Shown: positions 25,504-35,085, counted from the stretch's first letter. The stretch is 64,000 nucleotides of DNA from Bosea sp. 685 (GCF_031884435.1 NZ_CP134779.1:5892501-5956500), one strand, 5' to 3'. Numbers and translations: made by a program. The notes: a model not told the origin generated them from the letters alone.

Positions 25504-26148
25504 TTATCTGGCTTGGCCAACAAGCTGCAGGTGGCGGGCGTAAAGCGTCAGGGGCCGGCAGATGACGAAGTAGATCAGCCCCACCAGGCCATAGACCGTG
25601 AGCGGCTCGAAGGTCGCATTCGCGATGGCGTTGGAGGTCCGCATCAATTCGTCGAAACCGATGATCGAGGTCAACGCCGTGCTTTTGACCAGCTGAACAA
25701 GGTAGCCGACCACCGGGGCCCGTGTGATCGCAAAGGCCTGCGGCAGGATGACGAGCCGCATCTGGTTGGGATAATGCAGGCCGAGGCTCTTGGCGGCATC
25801 CCATTGGCCCTTCGGCAGGGCCTCGACCCCGCCGCGCCAGATCTCCGCCAGATAGGCGCTGGCGCAAAGCGTCAAGGCGAGGGCGGCTGCGGACCAGGGT
25901 TCGATGCGGAAGCCGATCAGCGGCAGGCCGAAGAAGACCAGGAATAGCTGCATCAGCAGGGGCGTGCCCTGGAACAGGCCGATATAGAGCTCGGCGAAGC
26001 GGCGCAGCCAGTGGCGAGCCGAGACGCGGGCCAGCAGGATCGCCATACCCACGATACCGCCGCCGATGAAGGCCACGATCGAGAGCAGGATCGTCCAGCG
26101 TGTCGCGAGCAGCAGATTGCGCAGGATATCCCAGAAGGTGAAGTCCAT
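25504..26148 (-). CDS. ABC transporter permease, polar amino acid type (HisM-like)
   Basis: Membrane permease of 214 residues with about five helices and the polar-amino-acid signature LAEIWRGGVEALPKGQWDAAKSLG, its key residues being the EAA-type loop (key residues only). The start ATG at 26148 overlaps the stop of the preceding permease gene (TGATG); an open extension upstream in that gene is not used. It is the last gene of the minus-strand transporter run 25504-31550. Confidence 0.9.
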   Translation of the reverse strand: MDFTFWDILRNLLLATRWTILLSIVAFIGGGIVGMAILLARVSARHWLRRFAELYIGLFQGTPLLMQLFLVFFGLPLIGFRIEPWSAAALALTLCASAYLAEIWRGGVEALPKGQWDAAKSLGLHYPNQMRLVILPQAFAITRAPVVGYLVQLVKSTALTSIIGFDELMRTSNAIANATFEPLTVYGLVGLIYFVICRPLTLYARHLQLVGQAR

Positions 26149-26816
26149 CAGGGCGCCGCCCCGATCAAATATTTCCGTCCGGTGAAGCCGAGCAGCCGGC
26201 GCAGGCAAAAGCTCAGCGCCAGATAGACCATTGTGATGATGAAATAGGTCTCGAAGGCACGGAAACTGCGTGCCTGCAGCATGTCGGCCTCATAGGTCAG
26301 TTCGCGCACGGAGATCTGCGAGACCGCAGCCGATTCCAGCATCATAATGATGATCTGGCTTTGCAGGGCCGGGAAGATCACCTTCAGCGCCTGCGGCAGG
26401 ACGATCTTGATGAAGACCTGCGCGGAGCGCAGGCCCAGCGCGCGGCCAGCTTCCTTCTGCCCGTTGGGGACGGCATCGAGACCGGCCGCGACGATCTCGG
26501 TGCCATAGGCCGAGAGGTTGATCGTCATCGCCAGGGTCGCGGCGATGGCCGGATCGAGCCGCAAACCGAGGCTGGGCAGGCCGAAGAAGATGAAGAAGAG
26601 CTGGAGCAGGAACGGCGTGTTCCTGATCAGCTCGACATAGCTGCCGACCGCGCGGCGCAGCAAGGGAGAGCGGCTGCGCACGGCCGCCGCTCCCAGAATG
26701 CTGCAGGCCGTGCCGAGCACCGCCGTGACGGCGATCAAACCCACCGTCGCCACCGCGCCGCGCGCGATGGGTTCGGCGGCCTGGCTCAACCAGTCGAAGT
26801 TGAGATTATAGGCCAA
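26148..26816 (-). CDS. ABC transporter permease, polar amino acid type (HisQ-like)
   Basis: Membrane permease of 222 residues, about five helices, with the family motif VELIRNTPFLLQLFF and the EAA loop DAVPNGQKEAGRALGL. Partner of the 25504 product. It starts three bases after the stop of the binding-protein gene. No HisP/GlnQ-type ATPase gene accompanies the pair. Confidence 0.9.
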   Translation of the reverse strand: MAYNLNFDWLSQAAEPIARGAVATVGLIAVTAVLGTACSILGAAAVRSRSPLLRRAVGSYVELIRNTPFLLQLFFIFFGLPSLGLRLDPAIAATLAMTINLSAYGTEIVAAGLDAVPNGQKEAGRALGLRSAQVFIKIVLPQALKVIFPALQSQIIIMMLESAAVSQISVRELTYEADMLQARSFRAFETYFIITMVYLALSFCLRRLLGFTGRKYLIGAAP

Positions 26817-26819
26817 GCC

Positions 26820-27626
26820 TCAGAGATCCTTGGGATCGAGCGGCTTGCCGAGCCACTTGACCGAGACCTTGTTGAGCGTGCCGTCGGCGAGCAGCTTCGC
26901 GACGATCTCGTCGAGAGCCTGCTTGAGGCGCGGTTCGTTCTTGTTCAGCGCGATATGGTCCGGCGAGGTCATCAGCTGGAATTTCTGCTCGGGCTTCAGC
27001 GCGGTCTGGCGCGACAGCACCTGGGCGCCGACATCGTTGCCGACGACCATCAATTGGGCCTGGCCGGAGATGAAGGCCTGGATGACCGAATTATAGCTGT
27101 CGAAGCGCTTGATGTCGGCGGAAGGCGGTGCGGCCTCCGTCAGCGACGTGTCCTCCAGCGTGCCGCGGCTCACCGCGATCGACTTGCCGGCGAGATCCGC
27201 CTTGCCTTCGACCTTCACGGCCTGCGGACCGATGACGGCGATGTAATAGGGTGCGTAGGCGGCGGTGAAATCGAGCACCTTTTCGCGCTCGGCGCTGTGG
27301 CCGACGCTGAGCAGGATGTCGACGCGGCGTTCGGTCAGGAAGGGGATGCGGTTCTGGCCGGTGACGCTGACGAGATTAAGCTTCACCTTCAGCGTGCTGG
27401 CGATGATCTCGGCGATGTCGATGTCGTAGCCCTTCAGGCTCATATCGGCGCTGGCCGACGAGAAGGGCGGGAAGTCGGAGAAGACGCCGACCTTGAGGGT
27501 GCCGGATTTGGTGATGTCGTCGAGCGCGTCGGCACGGGCAGGCGCGGTCGCGAGGCTGAAGCCGGTCAGCAGGCTCAGCGCCAGCAGCGATGTCTTGATC
27601 TTGGTGTAGGTGGTCACGTGGTTCAT
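26820..27626 (-). CDS. ABC transporter substrate-binding protein, amino acid type (family 3)
   Basis: Periplasmic protein of 268 residues with a Sec signal peptide ending near residue 32 (ARA). The mature part opens with SGTLKVGVFSDFPPFSSASA and has GYDIDIAEIIA and LTERRVDILLSVGHSAERE, the classic family 3 amino acid binder pattern. Works with the two permeases immediately downstream. Ligand unknown; the divergent agmatinase further along hints at basic or guanidino amino acids. Confidence 0.9.
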   Translation of the reverse strand: MNHVTTYTKIKTSLLALSLLTGFSLATAPARADALDDITKSGTLKVGVFSDFPPFSSASADMSLKGYDIDIAEIIASTLKVKLNLVSVTGQNRIPFLTERRVDILLSVGHSAEREKVLDFTAAYAPYYIAVIGPQAVKVEGKADLAGKSIAVSRGTLEDTSLTEAAPPSADIKRFDSYNSVIQAFISGQAQLMVVGNDVGAQVLSRQTALKPEQKFQLMTSPDHIALNKNEPRLKQALDEIVAKLLADGTLNKVSVKWLGKPLDPKDL

Positions 27627-27641
27627 CCTTCCCTGGGAACG

Positions 27642-28745
27642 TTAGATCGAGGCGTTGAGTGCGGCGCGGTTGCTGGCCGGCATGGTGATGCAGGCAGCGA
27701 CGGGAAAGCCGATCCGCACCGCCTTGCCGGGATCGAGGCCGTCGCCGACGCGATTGGCCTGCATGACGAGCAGCTGCTCGCCGCCAGGCATCTCGACCAG
27801 GATCTGGCGTGTGGCGCCGAGCAGGGCGACGTTGAGGATCCGGCCCTTGGCGCTGTTGGCCATGCCATCGGGATCGGCCGCATCGGCGGCGGAGAGCACG
27901 ATGTTCTCGGGCCGGACGCAGATATCGATCGCGTCCGACGCGCAGTCGGGCACCATCAGGGACAGGCCCGACCGGCTGGTCGCCCGGGCGAAGCCCATTT
28001 CACGGCGCGTAACCTGGGCTTCGATCCAGTTGGTGCGCCCCATGAAATCCGCGGCGAAACGCGTGTCCGGGCGACCATAGACATCCGACGGCGTGCCGAC
28101 CTGGACGATACGGCCCGATTGCATCAGGAAGACGCGTTCTCCGAGGCTCATGGCCTCTTCCTGGTCGTGCGTGACCACCATCGCGGTCGAATTCACCGCG
28201 GCCAGAACCTGCTTGAGCTCGGCGCGCAGGTCCTGACGCAGCTTGGCGTCGAGCGCCGACAGCGGCTCGTCCAACAAGATCAGGCTGGGGCGTGTCGCCA
28301 AAGCGCGGGCCAGCGCGACGCGCTGCTGCTGACCGCCGCTGAGCTGATGCGGGCGGCGGGCACCGAAGCCCTGCAACCGCACCAGCGCCAGCATCGCCTC
28401 GACGCGATCGGGAATCTCGCGCTTGTCGGCGCCGCGATGCCGCAGCCCATAGGCGATGTTCTCCGCCACGGTCATATGCGGGAACAGGGCGTAATGCTGG
28501 AACAACAGCCCGACATTGCGTTCATAGGGCTTGAGTGCGGTGACGTCGCGGCCGCCGATGCTGACCGTGCCGGCATCGGGTCGCTCAAAGCCGGCGATCA
28601 CACGCAAAATGGTTGTCTTACCGCAGCCGCTGGGGCCCAGCAGCGCGACGGTCTCGCCGGCGGCGATCGAGAAGGAGACGTCATCGACGGCTGTGACCCC
28701 GCCGAAGCGGCGGCTGATTCCGTGAAACTCGACCGCGTTGTTCAA
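27642..28745 (-). CDS. ABC transporter ATPase, PotA-like
   Basis: ATPase of 367 residues. Walker A GPSGCGKTT at 37-45, signature LSGGQQQR in the middle, Walker B LILLDEP, switch His in VVTHDQEEA, and a C-terminal TOBE domain (DICVRPENIVL). It belongs to the polyamine-type importer encoded by the genes at 28757-31550 and lies between those and the amino-acid importer, which has no ATPase of its own. Sharing of this subunit is possible but would cross transporter classes. Confidence 0.9.
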   Translation of the reverse strand: MNNAVEFHGISRRFGGVTAVDDVSFSIAAGETVALLGPSGCGKTTILRVIAGFERPDAGTVSIGGRDVTALKPYERNVGLLFQHYALFPHMTVAENIAYGLRHRGADKREIPDRVEAMLALVRLQGFGARRPHQLSGGQQQRVALARALATRPSLILLDEPLSALDAKLRQDLRAELKQVLAAVNSTAMVVTHDQEEAMSLGERVFLMQSGRIVQVGTPSDVYGRPDTRFAADFMGRTNWIEAQVTRREMGFARATSRSGLSLMVPDCASDAIDICVRPENIVLSAADAADPDGMANSAKGRILNVALLGATRQILVEMPGGEQLLVMQANRVGDGLDPGKAVRIGFPVAACITMPASNRAALNASI

Positions 28746-28756
28746 CGTCTTGACCC

Positions 28757-29590
28757 CTATGAACGAAACAGCCCCTGGCCCAACAGACGGTCGAAACCGA
28801 CGAAGCGCTCGAGAACCAGGATGAGAAGGGCGCTGACCGCCATCAGCAGCACGGCGGCGGCGGCAATGGTGAGATCGAAGGAGGCGCGCATGTTGCTGAC
28901 GAGCGCGACCGGCAAGGTGTAGGTCGAGGGGTCGGTCAGGAACATGCTGACCGCGACGTCATCCAGCGACACGGCGAAGGCGAAGACGGCGCCCGTGACC
29001 ATGCCGCTGCGGATCAGCGGCAGGGTGATGTTCCAGAAGGCCTGGCTTTCGGTCGCGCCCAGCACCAGGGCCGCCTCGGTCAGGCGCCGGTCACGGCCCG
29101 TGAGGCTGGCGAGCACGGTGCGCACGACATAGGGCAAGGTGATCACGACATGGCCGCAGAGCAGCCGGATGAAGCCATCGGCGATGCCGATCCGCGACAG
29201 GAACAGCAGGAGCGCAAAGCCGATCACCACGGCCGGCACGATGAGCGGCGAGAGGAAGGCGGCCATCAGCAGGCCGCGACCGCGGAAACTGCCGCGATCA
29301 AGCGCGACCGCGGCAGCTGTTCCGACCAGCACATCGATCACGGTCGTCAGGACGGCGATCTTCAGGCTGGTCGCCAGGCCGGTCGCGACATAGTCCAGCG
29401 AGACCAGCTTCTCGAACCAGCGCAGGGACAGGGCCGGCGGCGGCAGCGGCCCGAGAAAGCCGCGCGCATCGAAGGCGAGCAGGCAAGTGACCAGGAGCGG
29501 CGTCACAAGGAAGGCGAGCACCAGCGCCAGCATCGCGATCATCGCGCCACTGAGGAACTGGTCGCTGCGACGTTTTGCGGTGCCGTTCAT
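28757..29590 (-). CDS. ABC transporter permease, PotC-like
   Basis: Membrane permease of 277 residues, six helices, with EAA loop LTEAALVLGATESQAFWNITLP. The ATG at 29590 overlaps the end of the upstream PotB-like gene by four bases. It works with the 29587 product as a heterodimer. Confidence 0.9.
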   Translation of the reverse strand: MNGTAKRRSDQFLSGAMIAMLALVLAFLVTPLLVTCLLAFDARGFLGPLPPPALSLRWFEKLVSLDYVATGLATSLKIAVLTTVIDVLVGTAAAVALDRGSFRGRGLLMAAFLSPLIVPAVVIGFALLLFLSRIGIADGFIRLLCGHVVITLPYVVRTVLASLTGRDRRLTEAALVLGATESQAFWNITLPLIRSGMVTGAVFAFAVSLDDVAVSMFLTDPSTYTLPVALVSNMRASFDLTIAAAAVLLMAVSALLILVLERFVGFDRLLGQGLFRS

Positions 29591-30486
29591 GAGCCTGCGC
29601 CCTTGCGTGGCTGCACCAGCGAAACCAGCGACAGCGCGAGCAGCGAGATGACCAGCATCGCAATCGAGACGGCGGCTCCGCTGGGATAGTTCGCGACGTC
29701 GCTGAAGCGCGTGTAGATCGTGTTCGACAGGAACAGCACCCGTCCCTTGCCGAGCACCATCGGAATGACGAAGGCGCTGATCGCGAAGGTCATGGCGATC
29801 AGAAAGGCCGAAACCAGTCCCGGCAAAGCGAGCGGCACGGTGATGCCGAGATGCGCCTTCCAGGCGGGAGCGCCGAGCGATTGCGCGGCGTCGCACAGCC
29901 GGGGATCGATGTTCTGGATCGTTCCCAGCAGGGTCAGGGTGCAGATCGGCACGATCGCATGCAGCAGGCCCGCACCCACCAGCGTCTCGATATACCAGCG
30001 GCTCGTCGGCGAGATTCCCAGCACCAGGAGCAGCGGGCGAGCGATTCCGACCGAACCGAAGGCGAGTTCCAGCGCATAGGTGCGCACCAGCATGCTGAGC
30101 AGCACCAGCATCACCAGCAGGCCGATGCAGGCGGCACGCTGGCGCGGCGAGAACCGCCGCACGATGCAATAGGCCAGCGGAAAGGCCGCCAGCAGCCCGG
30201 TCAGCGCCGCCGCCACGCTCAGCTTGAAGGTCTCATACAGCACGCCGGCGAAGGAGGGCGTCGCGAGCTCGCGATAATTCTCCAGCGTCAGCGGCGCATC
30301 AGCGGCCGAGCCGACCCGGCCCGGCACATATTGCTTGAGGCTTTCCAGCGCGAGCCCGAGCAATGGCAGGGCGAAGATGACGAAGAGGAGCAGCAGGCCC
30401 GGCGCGAGCAACGGCAGCGTCGTGCGCCCCAGTGCCGGCACCGCGCTCGCCGGCTTCCGCAGTGGGATGGCGGTCACGGCGCTCAT
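29587..30486 (-). CDS. ABC transporter permease, PotB-like
   Basis: Membrane permease of 299 residues, six helices, first at about 25-47, EAA loop LCDAAQSLGAPAWKAHLGI. The start ATG at 30486 overlaps the binding-protein stop (ATGA). Overlaps the next permease by four bases. Together with 27642, 28757 and 30483 it forms a complete importer. Confidence 0.9.
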   Translation of the reverse strand: MSAVTAIPLRKPASAVPALGRTTLPLLAPGLLLLFVIFALPLLGLALESLKQYVPGRVGSAADAPLTLENYRELATPSFAGVLYETFKLSVAAALTGLLAAFPLAYCIVRRFSPRQRAACIGLLVMLVLLSMLVRTYALELAFGSVGIARPLLLVLGISPTSRWYIETLVGAGLLHAIVPICTLTLLGTIQNIDPRLCDAAQSLGAPAWKAHLGITVPLALPGLVSAFLIAMTFAISAFVIPMVLGKGRVLFLSNTIYTRFSDVANYPSGAAVSIAMLVISLLALSLVSLVQPRKGAGS

Positions 30487-31550
30487 AGCAGCGGTGCGAT
30501 GTCGGCTTCCCAGCGCTTGGCCCAGGCGTCCTGCTGACCCAGCACCACCTTGTAGTCCGGCACGTGCACGAAGCTCTCGAACTCCTTCGGCGTGAAGGTG
30601 AGATGGGCCAGTTCCGGCGGTGTCGTGGCCTTGCCGTTCAGGGGCGCCTCGCCGGCGACCTTCGCATAGAGCGCGCTCATCTCGGGGCTGATGGCGAAGT
30701 TGATGAAATCGCAGGTCGCCTTGCGGTTTGGCCGGTTCTTCATGACGGCGAAGCCGCTCTGATAGAGGAAGGTCGCCATGCCGGCCTGCTTGGTCAGGCG
30801 GGTGATCTTGAAGTTCTTGGCGACGGCGGCCCAACTCGGCTCGGCGAAGAAGCCGACCGAGGTCTCGCCGGAGGTGAAAGAGTTGGTGAAATCGACATCG
30901 GTCACGGCGATGCGGCCGATATTGCCGGATTTCGCCAAGTCTTTCATCAGCTTCCAGCCTGGCTCCATATTGGATTCATTGCCGCCACCCTGCAAAGCGA
31001 GCGCGACGATCTGCAGCATCATGCTCTGGGTCGGGCCGGGCCAGCAGATCGCGCCCTTGAGGCGCTTGTCGAAGAGATCGTCGACCTTGCCGATGGCGAA
31101 GGGGGCGGTGTCGGTCCGATAGCCGAAATACATGCCGCCGACGGCGCGCGGCACCGCTTTCACATTGCCCTTGGCATCCCGCATCATGATCTTCTCGGGG
31201 ATGTCGGCGAGATTGGGGACATCGGCTGCCGTAATGGTCTCGACCCAATCCTCCGCGATCATGCTGTTGAAGGAGCCTTCCCAGCCGGCGATGTAGTCGT
31301 AATCGACCTTGGGCCAGCCCGCCTTGATCTTGGGCAGGATGGCGCCGGCGCCGCCCTGATGCAGCACCCAGTTGAACTGAGCCGCATCCTGCTTGGCGGC
31401 GATCTGCTTCATCGCCTCGACGACATCACCGCCCCATTCGGCGGCCGTGAGGCCAGTCGCTGCCCGAGCTCTGCCCAGGAACGGACCGGCGAGCCCGACC
31501 GTGCCGGTCGCGCCGATCAGGGAGAGAAGGTTCCGGCGTGTCATCGTCAT
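30483..31550 (-). CDS. ABC transporter substrate-binding protein, spermidine/putrescine type
   Basis: Periplasmic protein of 355 residues with a twin-arginine signal (TRRNLLSLIGATGTVGL) cleaved near residue 30 (ARA). The mature protein follows the PotD-like pattern (AEWGGDVVEAMKQIAAKQ near its start; GYRTDTAP; KRLKGAICWPGPTQS). First gene of the minus-strand importer operon, facing away from the LysR gene, with an agmatinase-family gene beyond that. Polyamine or guanidino-compound uptake is a reasonable guess. Confidence 0.9.
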   Translation of the reverse strand: MTMTRRNLLSLIGATGTVGLAGPFLGRARAATGLTAAEWGGDVVEAMKQIAAKQDAAQFNWVLHQGGAGAILPKIKAGWPKVDYDYIAGWEGSFNSMIAEDWVETITAADVPNLADIPEKIMMRDAKGNVKAVPRAVGGMYFGYRTDTAPFAIGKVDDLFDKRLKGAICWPGPTQSMMLQIVALALQGGGNESNMEPGWKLMKDLAKSGNIGRIAVTDVDFTNSFTSGETSVGFFAEPSWAAVAKNFKITRLTKQAGMATFLYQSGFAVMKNRPNRKATCDFINFAISPEMSALYAKVAGEAPLNGKATTPPELAHLTFTPKEFESFVHVPDYKVVLGQQDAWAKRWEADIAPLL

Positions 31551-31730
31551 GGTGTCAGGTCCTTCGCGCCACAGGTCGAGGGGCCACAGGCTGTGCCTGT
31601 CGCCAGCGGCGACCAGGCTCCCGAGCCGTCCAGAGCCGTGATTGCACCCGCTAGGAGGGCGCCGCGGTAGGGTGAAAATGCTTGCCCGGCTATAAGCGGG
31701 CGTGAATGCCGCTGCCGGCTCATGGCCGGC

Positions 31731-32588
31731 TCATGGCCGGCTCAGGTCGCTCTGTCGGGAAATGAAGTCCACGAGAAAACTCGCCTCGGTCGGTGCGCCG
31801 GTCCGCGAATAGAGCCCGATGCTGATCTCGACCGGCTCGGGCAGCCCGGCGACATGGTCGAGGATCCGGCAATCCTCAGGGATAGTCGCCGCGATCATCG
31901 GACCGATGCCGATGCCGACGCGCACCGCGGTCGCCATGGCGACCAGCGTCGAGGCCTCGCAGACGATGTTCCACTGCATGTCGTGCCCCGCCAGCGCCTT
32001 CAGCGCCGGCGTGCGCCAGGGGCAGGATTCCTCGAACATGATGATCGGCAGCGGGACTTGCGTCGAAACCACCATGTCCGCGCGCACCACCCAGAGCAGC
32101 CGCTCGGACCAGACCAGGGTCGGCTTCCGGTTGAGCCGGGTCGTGTCGCAGACGGCAATGTCGAGCTTGTCGTTCTCGAGCATCGCGGCCAGGCGCTTGT
32201 TGGGCTCGACGATGATGTCGATATCGACCTTCGGATTCTGGTCGCGGAAGGCCTTCAGGATATCGATCAATCGGGTCGCGGCGAAATCCTCGACGACGCC
32301 GAGGCGGACCCGGCCTTCGATCGTCTTGCCGTTGAGGCGCTTGCCGATCTCGCTGTTGAGCCGCAGGATTTCGCGGGCATAGGGCACGAGCAGCACGCCA
32401 TTGGTCGTGAGCTCCAGCCCTTTGGACGAGCGCTCGAACAGCTCGCCACCGAGCAGATCCTCAAGCTTGCGGATCTGCATGCTGACGGCGGCCTGGGTGC
32501 GATTGAGCGACAAAGCAGCGCCATTGACCGTTCCGACCTCGGCGACGGTCAGGAAGGCGCGCAGCAGATAGGGGTCGAGCTCGAGCAT
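31731..32588 (-). CDS. LysR-family transcriptional regulator
   Basis: Regulator of 285 residues: N-terminal helix-turn-helix (about 5-62; NGAALSLNRTQAAVSMQIRK) and a periplasmic-binding-protein-like effector domain (about 90-280). The gene ends inside an 11-bp tandem repeat (GGCTCATGGCC, 31717-31744) that supplies the stop codon. It is upstream of the 25504-31550 transporter run and divergent from the agmatinase-family gene at 32902, so it may control either. Effector unknown. Confidence 0.92.
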   Translation of the reverse strand: MLELDPYLLRAFLTVAEVGTVNGAALSLNRTQAAVSMQIRKLEDLLGGELFERSSKGLELTTNGVLLVPYAREILRLNSEIGKRLNGKTIEGRVRLGVVEDFAATRLIDILKAFRDQNPKVDIDIIVEPNKRLAAMLENDKLDIAVCDTTRLNRKPTLVWSERLLWVVRADMVVSTQVPLPIIMFEESCPWRTPALKALAGHDMQWNIVCEASTLVAMATAVRVGIGIGPMIAATIPEDCRILDHVAGLPEPVEISIGLYSRTGAPTEASFLVDFISRQSDLSRP

Positions 32589-32901
32589 TCAGCTCTCGTT
32601 ATAGCGCTAGAGCGTTTTCGAGCGAAGGGGACACCGGTTCGCGCGAAAACGCGTTGAAACAAAGAGCTGGAGCTGTTGAACGATCCAATGGAAACGGAAA
32701 CGGATCTAGAGGCGACTTGACGCAGGCATCGCTGCAAAACTGCTGCCAACCGGTCCGATCGTCCCGTGTTTTGGCTTCGCCGCGGCCGGAATCGGAGCCC
32801 TATTCAGTTTCGTTTATAGGGCAGCGTGCTTTTTCGCCCTACCGAGCGCCACCGCCCGGTGCCAGCCTGCAGCGCTCCGCACCATTTGCTTGCAGGTTGC
32901 C
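32589..32901. other. Divergent control region containing a dispersed repeat
   Basis: The 313 bases between LysR and the ureohydrolase hold the repeat copy at 32606-32705 and about 190 bases of apparently unique sequence. No LysR T-N11-A box stands out clearly enough to call. Confidence 0.5.
32606..32705 (+). repeat. Dispersed intergenic repeat, copy C
   Basis: Contains GAGCGTTTTCGAGCGAAG, ACACCGGTTCGCGCG and AAACGCGTTGAAACAAAGAG; matches copies at 25354-25445 (same strand) and 63780-63833 (opposite strand). The ends GCGTTTTCG and CGAAAACGC are complementary, so the element can fold. Confidence 0.75.
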
Positions 32902-33960
32902 ATGCCCTTCAATGATGCCGCCCTCGACCGTCTGCGCCAGCGCTACGCTTCCGCTGGAGGCGGCGAGATGCATGATCCGCATTTCAAGGCGGTCGCCGAC
33001 ACGATCTTTCAGGGCTCGGACCGGCGCAAATGGCCGTTCGCCGACCCGGCGACCTTCCTCGACGCGCCTTTCGTGCCGGATGGACTTTCGCTGGACACGC
33101 TCGCCGGGCTCGATGTCGCCCTGATCGGCGTGCCGATGGATCTGGGCGTCACCAACCGCGCCGGTGCGCGACTGGGGCCGCGGGCCGTGCGCGCCGTCGA
33201 GCGGATCGGACCTTACGAGCACGTCCTGCGCGTCGCGCCACTGGGCAGGCTGCGTGTCGCCGATGTCGGCGATGTCGCGCTGAGCAGCCGCTACAGCCTG
33301 GCCGATTGCCATGCCGATATCGAGGCCTGCTACCGCATGATCGCCAGGACGACGACGATACCGCTCTCGGTCGGCGGCGACCACTCGATCACCGGCTCGA
33401 TCCTGAAGGGGCTGGGCGCCAAACGCCCGGTCGGCATGATCCATATCGACGCGCATTGCGACACGGCCGGCCCCTATGAAGGTTCGAAATTCCATCATGG
33501 CGGCCCGTTCCGGGAGGCGGTCCTGGCCGGGGTGCTCGACCCGACCAGGACGATCCAGATCGGGATTCGCGGCGGCGGCGAATATCTCTGGGAGTTCTCG
33601 TTCGATTCCGGAATGACCGTGATCCACGCCGAGGAGGTCGGCGCGCTGGGGCTTGCGGCCGTGATCGAGAAGGCGAAGGCCGTCGTCGGCTCCGGACCTG
33701 TCTATGTCTCCTTCGACGTCGACAGCCTCGACCCGGGCTTCGCGCCGGGTACCGGCACGCCCGAGGTCGGGGGCCTGTTGCCGCGCGAAGTGCTGGAGAT
33801 CCTGCGTGGCGTCGCAGGCATCGACATCATCGGCGGCGACGTCGTCGAGGTCGCTCCGCAATATGACCCGACCACGAATACGGCGCAGGTAGCGGCGCAG
33901 GTCCTGTTCCAGCTGCTCTGCCTCGTGGCCTGCAAGGGTAATCCTGTAAGAGCAGGATAG
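32902..33960 (+). CDS. speB: Agmatinase/ureohydrolase family protein
   Basis: Manganese-dependent hydrolase of 352 residues that, by family, removes urea from a guanidino compound such as agmatine, guanidinobutyrate or guanidinopropionate. All metal motifs are present: GGDHS (middle), IHIDAHCDT and SFDVDSLDPGFAPGTGTPE. The first 65 residues are longer than in E. coli SpeB, as in the guanidinobutyrase/guanidinopropionase group. The ATG at 32902 is preferred to a TTG four codons upstream. Divergent from a LysR gene and close to polyamine-type and amino-acid importers, fitting uptake and breakdown of a guanidino compound. The symbol is a family label only. Confidence 0.88.
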   Translation: MPFNDAALDRLRQRYASAGGGEMHDPHFKAVADTIFQGSDRRKWPFADPATFLDAPFVPDGLSLDTLAGLDVALIGVPMDLGVTNRAGARLGPRAVRAVERIGPYEHVLRVAPLGRLRVADVGDVALSSRYSLADCHADIEACYRMIARTTTIPLSVGGDHSITGSILKGLGAKRPVGMIHIDAHCDTAGPYEGSKFHHGGPFREAVLAGVLDPTRTIQIGIRGGGEYLWEFSFDSGMTVIHAEEVGALGLAAVIEKAKAVVGSGPVYVSFDVDSLDPGFAPGTGTPEVGGLLPREVLEILRGVAGIDIIGGDVVEVAPQYDPTTNTAQVAAQVLFQLLCLVACKGNPVRAG

Positions 33961-34150
33961 CCGCCCAAATAGCCTTCCGGCGAACCCGGAGCGATCCCGT
34001 ACCTGACCATCCGCCGAGCCATCCAAATCTCTGCAGCGACCTCAATCGGGGCGACTTCGCAGCTTGCTGGAGGGTGGGATCAAGTCACTCATCCCGCCTC
34101 GTCAGCGCCCAGGCCGCGCGTTCCATCGGCCGTGGCCTGATTGGCTCGTC

Positions 34151-35085
34151 TCATTCCGCCCGTGCAGCAACGCACCTGTCCATGACCTCGGAGATTTCGG
34201 CAGCGGACAGGGCCGCCAGCTCGGCAATGAACACGATCCTCGCGCGCGGCGGCCCCGATGCCGGCGCACCAGCCGGGACCAGGGTCGCCCGGCCGCCAGC
34301 GAGTTGAAACACAAACTGCTGGCCCGGTTGCTCCACCGTCTCGAACAGCCCCTTGGCGCGGGCGAGCTTCGGGGCAAGCCGAGCGATCGCCTGCTGCAGG
34401 AGCGGCAGCGAGACCGGCCGGTCGGAGGTCCAGCTCAGGCTCTCGAACCGCTCGAAGCTCGGACGGCGGCCGCCGGAAGCGCGCGGTATGGGTGGCCGGT
34501 CCGGGCTGTCAGGGAAAACCAGCTCCAGCGGCACCTGGCCGTGCGGGGCCTCGATCTGGAGCACGCCCAGGCGGATCGCCGCGACGGCGTCACGTACCCG
34601 CTGCCGCTGCGCCTCGTCGACGAGATCGACCTTGCTCAGCGCCACCATGGTGGCGGCGCGAAGCTGCGCGCGCAGCAGGGGATCGTCCAGCCCTGCGGGA
34701 GACATCGTCGCATCCACCACGCACAGCACCGTCTCGAGCGGCGCCTCCTGGAAGGTCACGGGATCCAGGAGATTGCGGACGATGTCCTCGGGGTCGGCGA
34801 CGCCGCTCGTCTCGATCAGGATGGCGTCCGGCCTGGGCTTGCGCCGCAGGATCGTCGCCAGCGTGCGCAGCAGGTCGCCCTCCAGCGAGCAGCAGATGCA
34901 GCCATTGGCCAGGCTGACGACCCCGTCGCTGGCCCCGGTGATGAGTTCGGCGTCGATATTGATGGCACCGAAATCATTGACCACGGCGGCGATGCGCCGC
35001 CCCCGGCGTGGGCCAGGATGTGGTTCACCACCGTCGTCTTGCCGGCCCCCAGAAAGCCGGCCACGAGCAGGATCGGGACGGACAT
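34151..35085 (-). pseudogene. COG0523 (CobW-like) GTPase with a frameshift
   Basis: P-loop metal-chaperone-type GTPase that would be 311 residues if whole. The start at 35085 encodes ILLVAGFLGAGKTTVVNHIL (Walker A), and the rest, in another frame, encodes VVNDFGAINIDAELI, the family's GCICCS metal motif, IETSGVADP and the SKVDLVD guanine-specificity motif. The frames join at a run of five C on the plus strand (35000-35004); one extra base would restore HAGGRRIAAVVNDFG. The gene length (935 bases) is one short of a multiple of three. Either a true mutation or a sequencing error. It follows the D-aminoacylase gene by six bases and is probably co-transcribed with it. Confidence 0.85.

Noticed and set aside
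26361-28922. Plus-strand open frame of about 853 codons across the amino-acid importer and PotA-like genes
   Set aside because: Crosses four real genes in antisense; Gln/Asp/Arg-rich translation without motifs.
29590-30169. Long fused frame suggesting the PotC-like permease extends upstream
   Set aside because: The upstream part overlaps the PotB-like gene in another frame; the ATG at 29590 gives the normal family length.
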